Shown here piece after piece: positions 17,534 through 25,864 of a stretch of DNA of 64,000 nucleotides; position 1 is the first letter of the stretch; every line of letters starts with the position of its first letter. The position numbers were made by a program, and so were the translations under genes. A model generated the notes under the pieces. That model was given only the letters and a program-made list of their open reading frames with translations. It ran no database searches and was not told the origin of the DNA. The stretch comes from Rubrivirga sp046845755. Lineage in GTDB: Bacteria; Bacteroidota; Rhodothermia; Rhodothermales; Rubricoccaceae. The stretch is from NCBI RefSeq assembly GCF_046845755.1, contig NZ_CP177357.1:434001-498000 (forward strand). The letters are read 5' to 3'.

Positions 17534-17545
17534 CGGTCGCCCGCG

Positions 17546-19576
17546 TTACCGCCGGCGGTCGGGCTCGACGCGGGCGCGGCGGACGAGGTCGCCCTGCAGG
17601 ATCGCGTCGACCACGTCCTGCCCCTCGACCACGTGGCCGAACGCGGTGTAGCGGCCGTCGAGGTGGGGCTGCGGGCTGTGGGTGACGAAAAACTGCGAGC
17701 CCTCGGTGTCCTTCCCCGAGCTCGCCATCCCGATCGTGCCTGCCGCGTAGCGAATGCGGGCGAACTCGCTCCGGATGGGCGTCTCGGGCCCGCCGTAGCC
17801 GTCGCGGCGGACGTAGTCGCCGCCCTGAACCACGAAGTCGGCGACGACGCGGTGGAAGGGGACGCCGTCGTAGAGGTCCTGCGCGGCGGTCGTGGTGATG
17901 CGCTGGACGGTCTGGGGCGCGGCCTCGGTGTCGAGCTCGATCACGACACGCCCGCGGTCGGTGTCGAGGATGAGGCGGGGGTGCGCGCCGACCACACTCA
18001 GGTGGGCCCAGTCGATGGCCGTCGTGGCGGGCGAGCCGGCGGCCGGCACCTCCACGTCGACGCCGTCGCTGAGCCGCTCGTTGAGCGCGTCGCGGGCGGC
18101 GGTCCGCAACTCCTCCGGGCCCGTCAGCGCCACGCCGATCAGGAAGTCCATCTCGGCCCCGTCGCGGACCTTCCCCGTGGCGCCGACGATGGCGCGCATG
18201 GCCGCGAGGTCGTTGGGCGCGTCGAGTGTGCCGTAGACCTCGCGCAGGAGCGTCCCCGCGCCGAGCGCCCAGAACGCCGAGTCGGCGACGAGCGGGGCGG
18301 CGGTCGAGGCGCGGGCGGCGTCGCCGGTGCGCAGGGCGTCGGCGTAGGCGTCGTAGAAGCGGCGCGGGCCGTAGCCGCCGGCCTGCCACCGCTCGCCGAG
18401 CGCGCCGAGGGCGGCCGTCGCGAGGCGGGAGTCGGGTGAGCGGGCGTCGGTAAAGAGGCGCGTCAGGGCGGTCCCGTCGTCGGTGCGGGCGAGGGCGCGG
18501 AGCGCGGCTGCCTTGGCGAACGGGTCCGGCTGGCGGTCGGCCCACGCGAGGACGGCGGCGGGGTCGGCCTGGGCCACGGCTGGGAGCAGCGCGGCCTGCA
18601 CGGTCCACGGCCGGTCGCCGTCGAGCGCCGCGCGCGCCAGGTCGAGCGCCTCCGGCCCGCCGGTCATCGCCAGCCCCTCGGCGGCGACCTGGGCCACGTG
18701 CGGGTTCGGGTCGTCGACGGCTCGGGCGAGCGCGCCGCGCGAGGGGACGTCGTCGCGACCGTCGAGCGCACGGGCGATCTGGACGCGCGTCTGCCAGCGC
18801 GTGTCGGTGCGGAGCGCCTCGGCCAGCCGGGCCGTGTCCTCGCGCTCGTCGAGGCGGCCGAGCGCCCGGGCCAGCGAGGCCCGGGCGGGGTCGCCGGCGA
18901 GCGCGTCGAACGCGACGCGGATCGCCGCCGCCTGCGCGCGCCACGCCGCGACGGGCGACCGGGTAAAGGCGTACGCGGCGTTGGCGCGGATCGCGGGATC
19001 GGGGTCTTGGAGGCGAGCGCTGAGGAAGGCCGCCCAGGCGTCGCTGGTCACGTCGCGCAGGCCGAAGCGGGCGAGCGCGAGCGCGCGGTGGGGCTCCAGG
19101 ATGTCGGGGAGCGGCGTCTCCAGAACGGCGCGGAGGTCGGCCTGCCCGCCGACCTTGCCCAGCGCCTCCACGAGCTCCGCCAGCACGGACGCCGTGGCCT
19201 CCTGGCGCAGCGTGATCACGAGCGCGACGCCGGCCGACGAGTCCGCGGTCTGCCCGAGCGCGAACGCGGCGTCGGCGCGGACGGCGGGGACGGGGTCGTC
19301 GAGCAGGCGCCGAAGGCCGGTGATGGCTGCCTCGTCCTGCACGGACGCGAGCGCGAACGCGGCCCGGGCGCGGACGGTGCTGTCGGGGCTGGCGAGGGCG
19401 GTCGCCAGCGCGGCCCCGTCGCGGCGCACCTGGGCGTCGACGAGCGCCTGGAGGTCGGGCCGCGCGAGCAGCCCGTCGGCCGGGCGCGTGGTGTCGACCG
19501 TCGCCGGGGGCGGGGGGAGCGCGGTCGAGGCGCAGCCGGCGACGAGGAGGGCGGCGAAGACGAGGAGCGGACGCAC
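17546..19576 (-). CDS. Lipoprotein with HEAT repeats and cyclophilin-type peptidyl-prolyl isomerase
   Basis: The 676-residue product starts at GTG 19576 and has a short lipoprotein signal ending in LLVAGC (Cys15). Residues about 40-510 are a long array of HEAT repeats (for example DPVPAVRADAAFALG and DPDPAIRANAAYAFT). The C-terminal 150 residues are a cyclophilin domain with FHRV, FVVQGGD, EGSQFFVTHS and LDGRYTAFG. It probably assists folding of envelope proteins, with the solenoid as a substrate or partner platform. The frame is open much further upstream but there it crosses the tRNA gene, so the lipobox start is chosen. Confidence 0.9.
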   Translation of the reverse strand: MRPLLVFAALLVAGCASTALPPPPATVDTTRPADGLLARPDLQALVDAQVRRDGAALATALASPDSTVRARAAFALASVQDEAAITGLRRLLDDPVPAVRADAAFALGQTADSSAGVALVITLRQEATASVLAELVEALGKVGGQADLRAVLETPLPDILEPHRALALARFGLRDVTSDAWAAFLSARLQDPDPAIRANAAYAFTRSPVAAWRAQAAAIRVAFDALAGDPARASLARALGRLDEREDTARLAEALRTDTRWQTRVQIARALDGRDDVPSRGALARAVDDPNPHVAQVAAEGLAMTGGPEALDLARAALDGDRPWTVQAALLPAVAQADPAAVLAWADRQPDPFAKAAALRALARTDDGTALTRLFTDARSPDSRLATAALGALGERWQAGGYGPRRFYDAYADALRTGDAARASTAAPLVADSAFWALGAGTLLREVYGTLDAPNDLAAMRAIVGATGKVRDGAEMDFLIGVALTGPEELRTAARDALNERLSDGVDVEVPAAGSPATTAIDWAHLSVVGAHPRLILDTDRGRVVIELDTEAAPQTVQRITTTAAQDLYDGVPFHRVVADFVVQGGDYVRRDGYGGPETPIRSEFARIRYAAGTIGMASSGKDTEGSQFFVTHSPQPHLDGRYTAFGHVVEGQDVVDAILQGDLVRRARVEPDRRR

Positions 19577-19663
19577 GAGAGCTGTGGGGGACCGCCCGCC
19601 GACGTGCGGGCGCGATGAGTCAAACGGCCACCCGCGTCGGTTCGGGTGGGTGAGCCCGTCGAG

Positions 19664-19746
19664 TGGGAGAGGCGGGACTCGAACCCGCACGTCCTTTCGG
19701 ACACCAGCTCCTAAGGCTGGCGTGGCTACCATTACACCACTCTCCC
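19664..19746 (-). tRNA. tRNA-Leu (anticodon UAG)
   Basis: On the minus strand GGGAGAG pairs with CTCTCCC as acceptor stem. The anticodon arm CCAGC-CTTAGGA-GCTGG gives anticodon TAG, reading CUA and related Leu codons. A long variable arm (GTCCGAAAGGAC) makes it class II, and the T arm carries GTTCGAGTC. The length is 83 nt and CCA is not encoded. Confidence 0.93.
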
Positions 19747-19753
19747 GAGAGCC

Positions 19754-19761
19754 GAAAGATA
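19754..19761 (-). promoter_or_regulatory. Minus-7 element of tRNA-Leu
   Basis: TATCTTTC on the minus strand ends 8 bp before the mature tRNA 5' end. This is where a TAnnTTTG-type minus-7 box should be if transcription begins just before the tRNA. Confidence 0.6.
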
Positions 19762-19788
19762 GCCGAGCCCTCGGCGGGCAGACCTCTC

Positions 19789-20697
19789 CTACGCCCCGCC
19801 CGGCGCCAGCAGGTCCACGATCGCGGGCGTCACGTCGAGCAAGGAGTGGCAGCCGGCAAACGCGCTCGCGCCGGGGCCCCAGGCGACGAGCGGGACGGGG
19901 TTCGTGGTGTGGCTCTTGGTGCCGAGCGCCTCGAGGTTGCCGTGGTCGCTCGTGATCAGCAGCGTCGCGTCGTCGGGCAGCACGTCGAGGAGCGCTGCGA
20001 GAAAGCGGTCGAGCGAGTGGAGCACGGCCGCGGCGCGGTCCGGGTCCTGGCTGTGGCCGGCCTTGTCGGTCAGGAAGTACTCCTGGAGCACGAAGGCGTG
20101 GGCGCCAAGCAGCGCCGCCAGCCGCCGCGCCGCCGCGGCCTCGGAGATCGGGCGGTGCGCGCCGTCGAGCAGCCGCGCCCACCCCGCGCCGGTGAGGTCG
20201 GCGGTGAGCGCGGTCCCCGCGAGCAGGTCGTCCGCCGTGCGGAGGCGGACGCCCGCCGACTTCGCCGCGAGTGTCGTGACCGTCCACCGCCCGCGCGCCT
20301 CCGCCGCCCGGAAAAAGCGGTCGGGGTAGGCGTTGCCGAACGCGAGTCGCTCGGCTGGAATCCCCGCTTCCACCAGTTGCACAAACACGCTGCGCTCGGC
20401 GACCGAGGCGCGGACGGTGGTCGGCGGGTACGGGCCGAAGTGGTTGCCGTGGGTCTGCGCGGCGTTGAGGCCGGTAAAGAGCGCCGATTGCCCCGTCCCA
20501 CTCTGCGGCAGGCCCCCGACGTTGAGCGTCGCGTCGATGGGGACGAACGTCAGGTCGGACCGGCGGACCGGCTCGGCGCCCTCGACCCAGCGCTGGCCAC
20601 CCCCCAGCCGCTCGAAGGCCGGGAGGTCGAGCGTCGCGAACGGGTTGTCGGGCTCGGGCCCCAGGCCGACGCCGTCGAGAAACAGGAAGAGGAGCAT
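19789..20697 (-). CDS. Alkaline-phosphatase-superfamily metalloenzyme (iPGM/phosphopentomutase-like)
   Basis: The 302-residue protein has the metal-site motifs of this superfamily. FLDGVGLGP gives the first Asp near the N-terminus, SGTGQSALFTG is the nucleophile loop, DKAGHSQD and TSDHGN supply the distal Asp/His ligands. It is shorter than phosphoglycerate mutase (about 510 residues) and lacks its inserted domain. It resembles stand-alone proteins annotated only as metalloenzyme domain proteins. The reaction is not known; phosphate or sulphate ester chemistry is expected. It lies downstream of dprA across a 134-bp spacer containing a GA-rich inverted repeat. Confidence 0.75.
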   Translation of the reverse strand: MLLFLFLDGVGLGPEPDNPFATLDLPAFERLGGGQRWVEGAEPVRRSDLTFVPIDATLNVGGLPQSGTGQSALFTGLNAAQTHGNHFGPYPPTTVRASVAERSVFVQLVEAGIPAERLAFGNAYPDRFFRAAEARGRWTVTTLAAKSAGVRLRTADDLLAGTALTADLTGAGWARLLDGAHRPISEAAAARRLAALLGAHAFVLQEYFLTDKAGHSQDPDRAAAVLHSLDRFLAALLDVLPDDATLLITSDHGNLEALGTKSHTTNPVPLVAWGPGASAFAGCHSLLDVTPAIVDLLAPGGA

Positions 20698-20831
20698 GGG
20701 GAAGAGAAGAGGCGCGGAGGAGCAGAAGAGAGGAAGAGGAGTTCAAAGGCTGTGGGACGGGCGGAGTCGGACCGTCGTGGGCGCCCCCTGCGATCCTCTA
20801 CTCCTCTCCTCCTCTACGCCTCTTCTCTTCG
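20698..20831. repeat. GA-rich imperfect inverted repeat
   Basis: The spacer between dprA and the metalloenzyme gene has arms related as reverse complements: GAAGAGAAGAGGCG at 20702-20715 and CGCCTCTTCTCTTC at 20817-20830, extending inward for another 20-25 bp with mismatches. In the transcript it reads stop, GA-rich arm, loop, CT-rich arm, ATG. Confidence 0.6.
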
Positions 20832-21713
20832 TCAGGCGACCGTCTCGGCGACCGCACCGGCGTCATCGGCGGGCCGGGCTGCCTCGGCCCAGGGCGCGTC
20901 CGCTGGCGCCGGGGGGACGAGGAAGAGCGGGCGCTCGGCGTCGGCGGCCCAGGCCGCGGCGCGGGCCTCGTGCGAGCCCGCCGGCGGCGTGACCGCCAGC
21001 ACGGCGCGGCCGAGCGCGGCCTGCACCATCGCCCGCTCGCGGTCGTCGTGGTCGAAGGGCCCGTGCGCCATCGGGAACGGCGACACCATCAGCCCGCCGC
21101 CTTTCGTGAGGGCCGTCGCGCCGGGCCGCATCGAGCGGTCGATCCGCGCCAGTCCCGCGCCGACGACGGCGACGGCCGGGACGCCCGCCCCGAGCGACAG
21201 CTTCTGCAACGCGAGGTCGACCCCGTGCGCGGCGCCGACGACGAGCCCGCGGCCCCGCTCCAGCACGCCTCGGGCGACGGCCTGCGCGGCCTCGAACGGC
21301 GGGGCCGCGAGCGGCGCCGACGCCAGCACGGACAGCGACGGCCACCGCAGCGCGGCGAGGTCACCGAAGGCGTAGAGCACAGCGGGCCGGTCGGCGCGGT
21401 CGAGCGCGTCGAGCCCGCTGGGCCAGCGGTCGTCGCCGGGCGCGAGCACGGCGATCCGGCGCCCGGCCAGCGCCTCGACCTGGGCGGCGGCCTGGTCGAG
21501 CGCGTCGTCGAAGGCGGGCGCGCAAACGGCGTCGACGATCTGGGCGGCGTGGGCGACGCCCTTGAGCCGGAGGAGCACCTGCTCGCGCGGGGCGGCGCGG
21601 ACGGCCTCGGGCGAGGCGAACCGTTCCAGCAGGCGGTGCGCGGTCACGCGGCCGACGCCGTCGAGCGACAGCAGCGCGAGGGCGAACGGGGCGGGGGTCG
21701 GGAGAGCAGACAT
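20832..21713 (-). CDS. dprA: Divergent DprA-like DNA-processing protein
   Basis: The 293-residue product has an N-terminal helix-hairpin-helix region (LLSLDGVGRVTAHRLLERF) and a Rossmann fold with DprA landmarks. GAAHGVDLALQ stands in place of GGARGID, VAVVGAGLARIDRS in place of AVLGSG, and RERAMVQAAL in place of the usual RNR motif. DprA loads RecA on incoming single-stranded DNA in natural transformation. The substitutions make function uncertain, and it could be a paralogue with another nucleic-acid role. The N-terminal extension in frame upstream of ATG 21713 is non-homologous. It is divergent from the histidine kinase gene. Confidence 0.75.
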   Translation of the reverse strand: MSALPTPAPFALALLSLDGVGRVTAHRLLERFASPEAVRAAPREQVLLRLKGVAHAAQIVDAVCAPAFDDALDQAAAQVEALAGRRIAVLAPGDDRWPSGLDALDRADRPAVLYAFGDLAALRWPSLSVLASAPLAAPPFEAAQAVARGVLERGRGLVVGAAHGVDLALQKLSLGAGVPAVAVVGAGLARIDRSMRPGATALTKGGGLMVSPFPMAHGPFDHDDRERAMVQAALGRAVLAVTPPAGSHEARAAAWAADAERPLFLVPPAPADAPWAEAARPADDAGAVAETVA

Positions 21714-21853
21714 TGGGGCGATTCGGGCCCTCACGTTACGAATCGGGCCGGCCGTGGGGCGCCGACCGGCGTTTTCGCCCGGCGACGGGGACGGCGGCGC
21801 GGTGGCACGTCCGGCACCGGGTTTGCGGGATGGGGGCTGTTCCCACCGCCCGC

Positions 21854-24800
21854 ATGTCCGCACCGCCCCGCATCCTGTTCGTCGCCGAGCCCTCGGCGGC
21901 CGTCGACGCCCTCCAGGCGGCCCGCGCTGGGGGCGCGCTGAGCGGTCAGCTCGCGCCGACCGCGGAGGCCCTCCGGCTGGCGTTGGCGGAGAGCGGGGCC
22001 TTCGACGCCGTCGTGTTCGTCCCGGGCGGCCCGGTGGAGGAGGTCGAGGTCGCCGTGTTCGTGCCCGACGACCTCCCGCTGTTCGTGGTCGCCGACGAGG
22101 TGCCGCTGCTGCTGACCGAGACGGCGGCCGTCGCCCTTCCCCTCGCCGCGCTGGCGACGCTGGCCGACCGCCTGACGGCCGCTCCGGCCGCCGCCGCTCC
22201 GCCGGCCGACGAGGCGCCCGAGCCGCGTCCGGCCGAGCCCGACTCTGCGGAGACCGTCCGCGCCCCGATCCCCGTCGCGGAAGCTCCGCACGCCGAGGCC
22301 GCTCCGCACGCTGACCCTGCTCCCGAGGCCGAGACCGTTCCCGACGCCGAGACCGCGCCCGACGCCGCTCCGCACGCCGACGCCGACGCCGAGACCGTCG
22401 CGCCGGCCATCGCCGAGCCTGCCGTGGACGAGGCGGTCGGGGCGATGCCGGCGCCGCTGGCGTCGCTCGCCGACCACCTCCCGGTGGGGCTCTACCGGAG
22501 CACGCCCGACGGTCGGATCTTGTACGCGAACTCCGCCCTCGCCATCCTGCTGGGCGCCCCGTCCGTCGAGGCCCTGGCCGACGTGGACGTGCGGACCGAC
22601 CTCGGGTACCCGCGCGACGCGTTCACCTCCGAGATCCGCGAGACGGGCGCCGTCCGCAACCTGGTCGTGTCGTGGGTGCGGCCCGGCGGCGAGCGCGTCC
22701 ACACGCGCGAGAACGCCCGGTCCATCCTCGACGCCGACGGCCGCGTCGTCGCCTACGAGGGGACGATGGAGGACGTCACGGCCGAGGTGGAGGCCCAGAT
22801 CGAAGAGCGCGCCACGGCCCGCCAGCACCGGGCCGTCGCCGCGTTTACCGCCGCGGCCGCGCTCGCGGGCGACGCCGCGACGCTGCGCCGCGCCGCCGTC
22901 AGCGCCCTCGTCGAGGCGACGGGCGCGTCGTGGGCGCTGCTGGCGGTCCGCGAGCAGGGCATCCCCGCCGTCGCCGCGACGGCCGGGACGTTCCCGGCCG
23001 ACCTGGCCGAGGTCTACGGCGCGGCTGCGGCGTTCGCCGATCTCCCCATGACGTCGGTCGCCGCCAGCTCGCCCGCCGAGCTCGGCGCCCCGCCCGACAC
23101 CGCCGCCGTCCTCGGCGCCCTCGGCATCGGCGCGCTCGCGTCGGTCCCCGTGCTGACGGCCGGGGAGCCGGACGGCGTGCTCGTCTGGGGCCGCCCGCAG
23201 GGCGCCGCGCCGCCGGCCGAGATCCGGGGCGGCGAGGCGATCGCGTGGCACCTCGGCGGCCACCTGGCCCGGGCCGCCGCGCTCGAGGACCTGCGCGATT
23301 CGGAGGCCAGCCTGGCCGCCATCGCCGCCCACACCCCCCACGTGCTCTACCGGCTCCGCTACACCGATGCGGGGCCGGTCTACGACTATCTGAGCCCCGC
23401 CGTGGAGCGGCTGACGGGCTATTCGCGCGAGGAGGTCGAGGCGCGGGGCGGGCTCGGCGCGCTCGTCCTCCGGCGCGACGTGATCGACGGCGACGGGCTC
23501 GCGTCCGGCCCCGTCGACGGGGCCGACCAATACCGCGCGCTCTACCGGATGGCAACGGCCGACGGCGAGCGCTGGGTCGAGAACGCCGCCCGGCCGTGGT
23601 GCGACGCGACGGGCCATGCCGTCGGGCTCGTGGGCGTGCTCCAGGACGTCTCCGACCGCCAGCGCCGCGAGAGCGAGCTGGCCGACGCCGCCCAGGCCGC
23701 CCTCGACCGCCAGCGCGCGCTCGTCGACCTCGCCCACCTCGACGGCGCCGACGCCTTCGGCGCCTCGGCCGCCGCCATCGCCGCGGCCACGCTCGGCGCC
23801 ACCGACGTCTCGTTCTGGGCCTGCGAGGGCGGCGCCAGCCATCCCCTGTACGCGCCCTCGCCCGTCGAAGCCGCCGAGCCGGCGAGCTTCGAGGGCGCCC
23901 TCGAGCACGTCGCCCGGCACCGCGCGCTCACCGTCTCCGACGCCGCCACCGACGACCGGATCGGGCCGCTCGGGCTCGAGCCGTTCGTCCGGGCGTACGG
24001 CGTGCGGGCCCTGCTCGTCGCCCCCATCCGCCGCCACGGCCAGGTCGAGGGGCTCGTCGTGGTCCACCGCGACCAGGCCCACGACTGGGACCCCGCCGAG
24101 ACCGAGTTCGCCGCCGCCGTCGCCGACGCAGTCGCCCTCGCCATGGAGCGGGCCGAGCGCGAGCGCGTCGTCGCGGAGCTGGTCGACGCCCGGGAGGCCG
24201 CCGAGGTTGGGCGGGAGGCGGCCGAGCGGATGAACCGGCTCAAGAGCTCCTTCCTGGCCAACATGAGCCACGAGTTCCGGACGCCGCTGACCGGCATCCT
24301 GGGCTTCGCCGACCTGCTGGCCGAGGAGGTCCCCGAGCAGCACCGCCCCTACGTCGGGCTCATCGAGCGGAACGGGCGGCGCCTGCTCGACACCCTGAAC
24401 AGCGTCCTCGACCTGTCGCGGCTGGAGGCGGGCGAGTACCCGGCCGCCCTGCGCCCGCTCGCGCTGGCGCCCGCCGTCCGCGAGGCCACACGCGAGATCG
24501 CGGCCGAGGCCGAGGCCAAGGGCCTGCGGTTCGACCTCGAGCTCGACGACGAGGTCGCCGCCGAGCTCGACCCCGACGCGCTCGCCCGCATCATCGGCCA
24601 CGTCGCCGGGAACGCGGTCAAGTTCACCGACGCCGGCGGCGTGCTCATCACCGTCGAGCGGGCCAACGAGGCCGCCGTGCTGCGCGTGGCCGACACCGGC
24701 CTCGGCATCTCGCCGTCGTTCGTCGACCAGGTGTCGGGCGCCTTCCACCAGGAGGACTCGGGCCACGCCCGCAGCCACGAGGGCGCCGGGCTGGGCCTGA

Positions 24801-25774
24801 CGGTCGCCGACCGGATGGTGGCGCTGCTCGGCGGGACCATCACCATCGAGTCCCAACGCCCCGGCGGCACCGTCGTCACCATCGCGTTCCCGCGCGTGGA
24901 CGCGCCCGAGCCCGCGCAGCCGGCCCCGCCCCCCGCCTCCGCCCCCGGCGACGGCCAGATGGGCGGCTACCCCCCCGACCCCGCCGACCCCGCCGACCCC
25001 GGCGACCTCCTCGGCGAACCCTTCGACTTCACGTTCCTCTCCGCCCCGGCCCTGTCCGCCGTCGCCGAGACCCCCGAGCCCTCCTCGATCGACTCCCCCG
25101 CGCCCCCCCCGACCGACATGTTCGACTTCCGCTTCGGGCGGTCTTCTGACCCGCCGTCCCCCGAGCCTGTGGCTCCGCCCCAGGCGACCACTCCGCCGCA
25201 GGCCGACCCGGCGCCGACGTATGCGCCGCCCTCGGCCACGCCGGCGCCGCCCACTGCCGCGCCCGCGCCGCCTCCGCCTTCGGCCCCGCCGTCCGTCGCC
25301 GACCCGGTGATGATCGTCCGCAACCCGGACGCGGCCCCGGCCCCGACCATCCCGCCTGCCGCGGCCCCGCCGGTGGAAGACGCCGAGGTGGTCTCCGAGT
25401 CCGACCCGCGCCCGACGATCCTGGTCGTCGAGGACAACGACGACACGCGGATGCTGCTGGAGCGGATCCTGCGCTCGACGTACCGCGTGACGGCCGTCGG
25501 CGACGCCCGCTCGGCGCTGCTGGCGATGAACGCCCAGCGCTTCTCCGGGCTCGTGCTCGACATCAACCTGGGCGGCAAGGAGACCGGCGCCGACGTGCTC
25601 CGCATCGCGCGCACGCTGCCCGACTACGGCTCGGTCTTCGCCATCGCCCTGACGGCGTACGCGCTGCCCGGCGACCGCGAGCGCCTGCTCGAGTCCGGGT
25701 TCAACGCCTACGTCTCGAAGCCGTTTACGCGGCAGGTGCTCATGGAGACGTTGGCGGACGGGATCGAGGCCTAG
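21854..25774 (+). CDS. Soluble hybrid histidine kinase: receiver-like, PAS, GAF, PAS, GAF, HisKA, HATPase, receiver
   Basis: The 1306-residue product has no membrane segment. Residues about 6-105 resemble a receiver fold without the acidic pocket. An Ala/Pro/Asp/Glu linker follows, then PAS (about 204-316), GAF (330-480), PAS (483-603), GAF (620-770), HisKA with phospho-acceptor His806 in MSHEFRTPL, and HATPase_c with GNAVKF, DTGLGIS and GAGLGL. A 170-residue Pro-rich linker leads to a C-terminal receiver (about 1189-1306) with Asp1236 and the conserved SKPFT lysine. It probably senses an intracellular signal and phosphorylates its own receiver and perhaps an unlinked regulator. No response-regulator gene is adjacent. 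Confidence 0.93.
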   Translation: MSAPPRILFVAEPSAAVDALQAARAGGALSGQLAPTAEALRLALAESGAFDAVVFVPGGPVEEVEVAVFVPDDLPLFVVADEVPLLLTETAAVALPLAALATLADRLTAAPAAAAPPADEAPEPRPAEPDSAETVRAPIPVAEAPHAEAAPHADPAPEAETVPDAETAPDAAPHADADAETVAPAIAEPAVDEAVGAMPAPLASLADHLPVGLYRSTPDGRILYANSALAILLGAPSVEALADVDVRTDLGYPRDAFTSEIRETGAVRNLVVSWVRPGGERVHTRENARSILDADGRVVAYEGTMEDVTAEVEAQIEERATARQHRAVAAFTAAAALAGDAATLRRAAVSALVEATGASWALLAVREQGIPAVAATAGTFPADLAEVYGAAAAFADLPMTSVAASSPAELGAPPDTAAVLGALGIGALASVPVLTAGEPDGVLVWGRPQGAAPPAEIRGGEAIAWHLGGHLARAAALEDLRDSEASLAAIAAHTPHVLYRLRYTDAGPVYDYLSPAVERLTGYSREEVEARGGLGALVLRRDVIDGDGLASGPVDGADQYRALYRMATADGERWVENAARPWCDATGHAVGLVGVLQDVSDRQRRESELADAAQAALDRQRALVDLAHLDGADAFGASAAAIAAATLGATDVSFWACEGGASHPLYAPSPVEAAEPASFEGALEHVARHRALTVSDAATDDRIGPLGLEPFVRAYGVRALLVAPIRRHGQVEGLVVVHRDQAHDWDPAETEFAAAVADAVALAMERAERERVVAELVDAREAAEVGREAAERMNRLKSSFLANMSHEFRTPLTGILGFADLLAEEVPEQHRPYVGLIERNGRRLLDTLNSVLDLSRLEAGEYPAALRPLALAPAVREATREIAAEAEAKGLRFDLELDDEVAAELDPDALARIIGHVAGNAVKFTDAGGVLITVERANEAAVLRVADTGLGISPSFVDQVSGAFHQEDSGHARSHEGAGLGLTVADRMVALLGGTITIESQRPGGTVVTIAFPRVDAPEPAQPAPPPASAPGDGQMGGYPPDPADPADPGDLLGEPFDFTFLSAPALSAVAETPEPSSIDSPAPPPTDMFDFRFGRSSDPPSPEPVAPPQATTPPQADPAPTYAPPSATPAPPTAAPAPPPPSAPPSVADPVMIVRNPDAAPAPTIPPAAAPPVEDAEVVSESDPRPTILVVEDNDDTRMLLERILRSTYRVTAVGDARSALLAMNAQRFSGLVLDINLGGKETGADVLRIARTLPDYGSVFAIALTAYALPGDRERLLESGFNAYVSKPFTRQVLMETLADGIEA

Positions 25775-25845
25775 CCTCGCCCCCACCGCCGGACGCGCGC
25801 GTTCGGGGCCGGGGGCTCTGGGCGCGCACCGGCGTGTCGCGTCGC

Positions 25846-25853
25846 TAGGTTTG
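25846..25853 (+). promoter_or_regulatory. Candidate minus-7 element of the patatin gene
   Basis: TAGGTTTG is a perfect TAnnTTTG match, ending 11 bp before the annotated GTG. A start about 5-7 bp further on would leave almost no 5' leader. Confidence 0.55.
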
Positions 25854-25864
25854 GTCGTCCCCCC

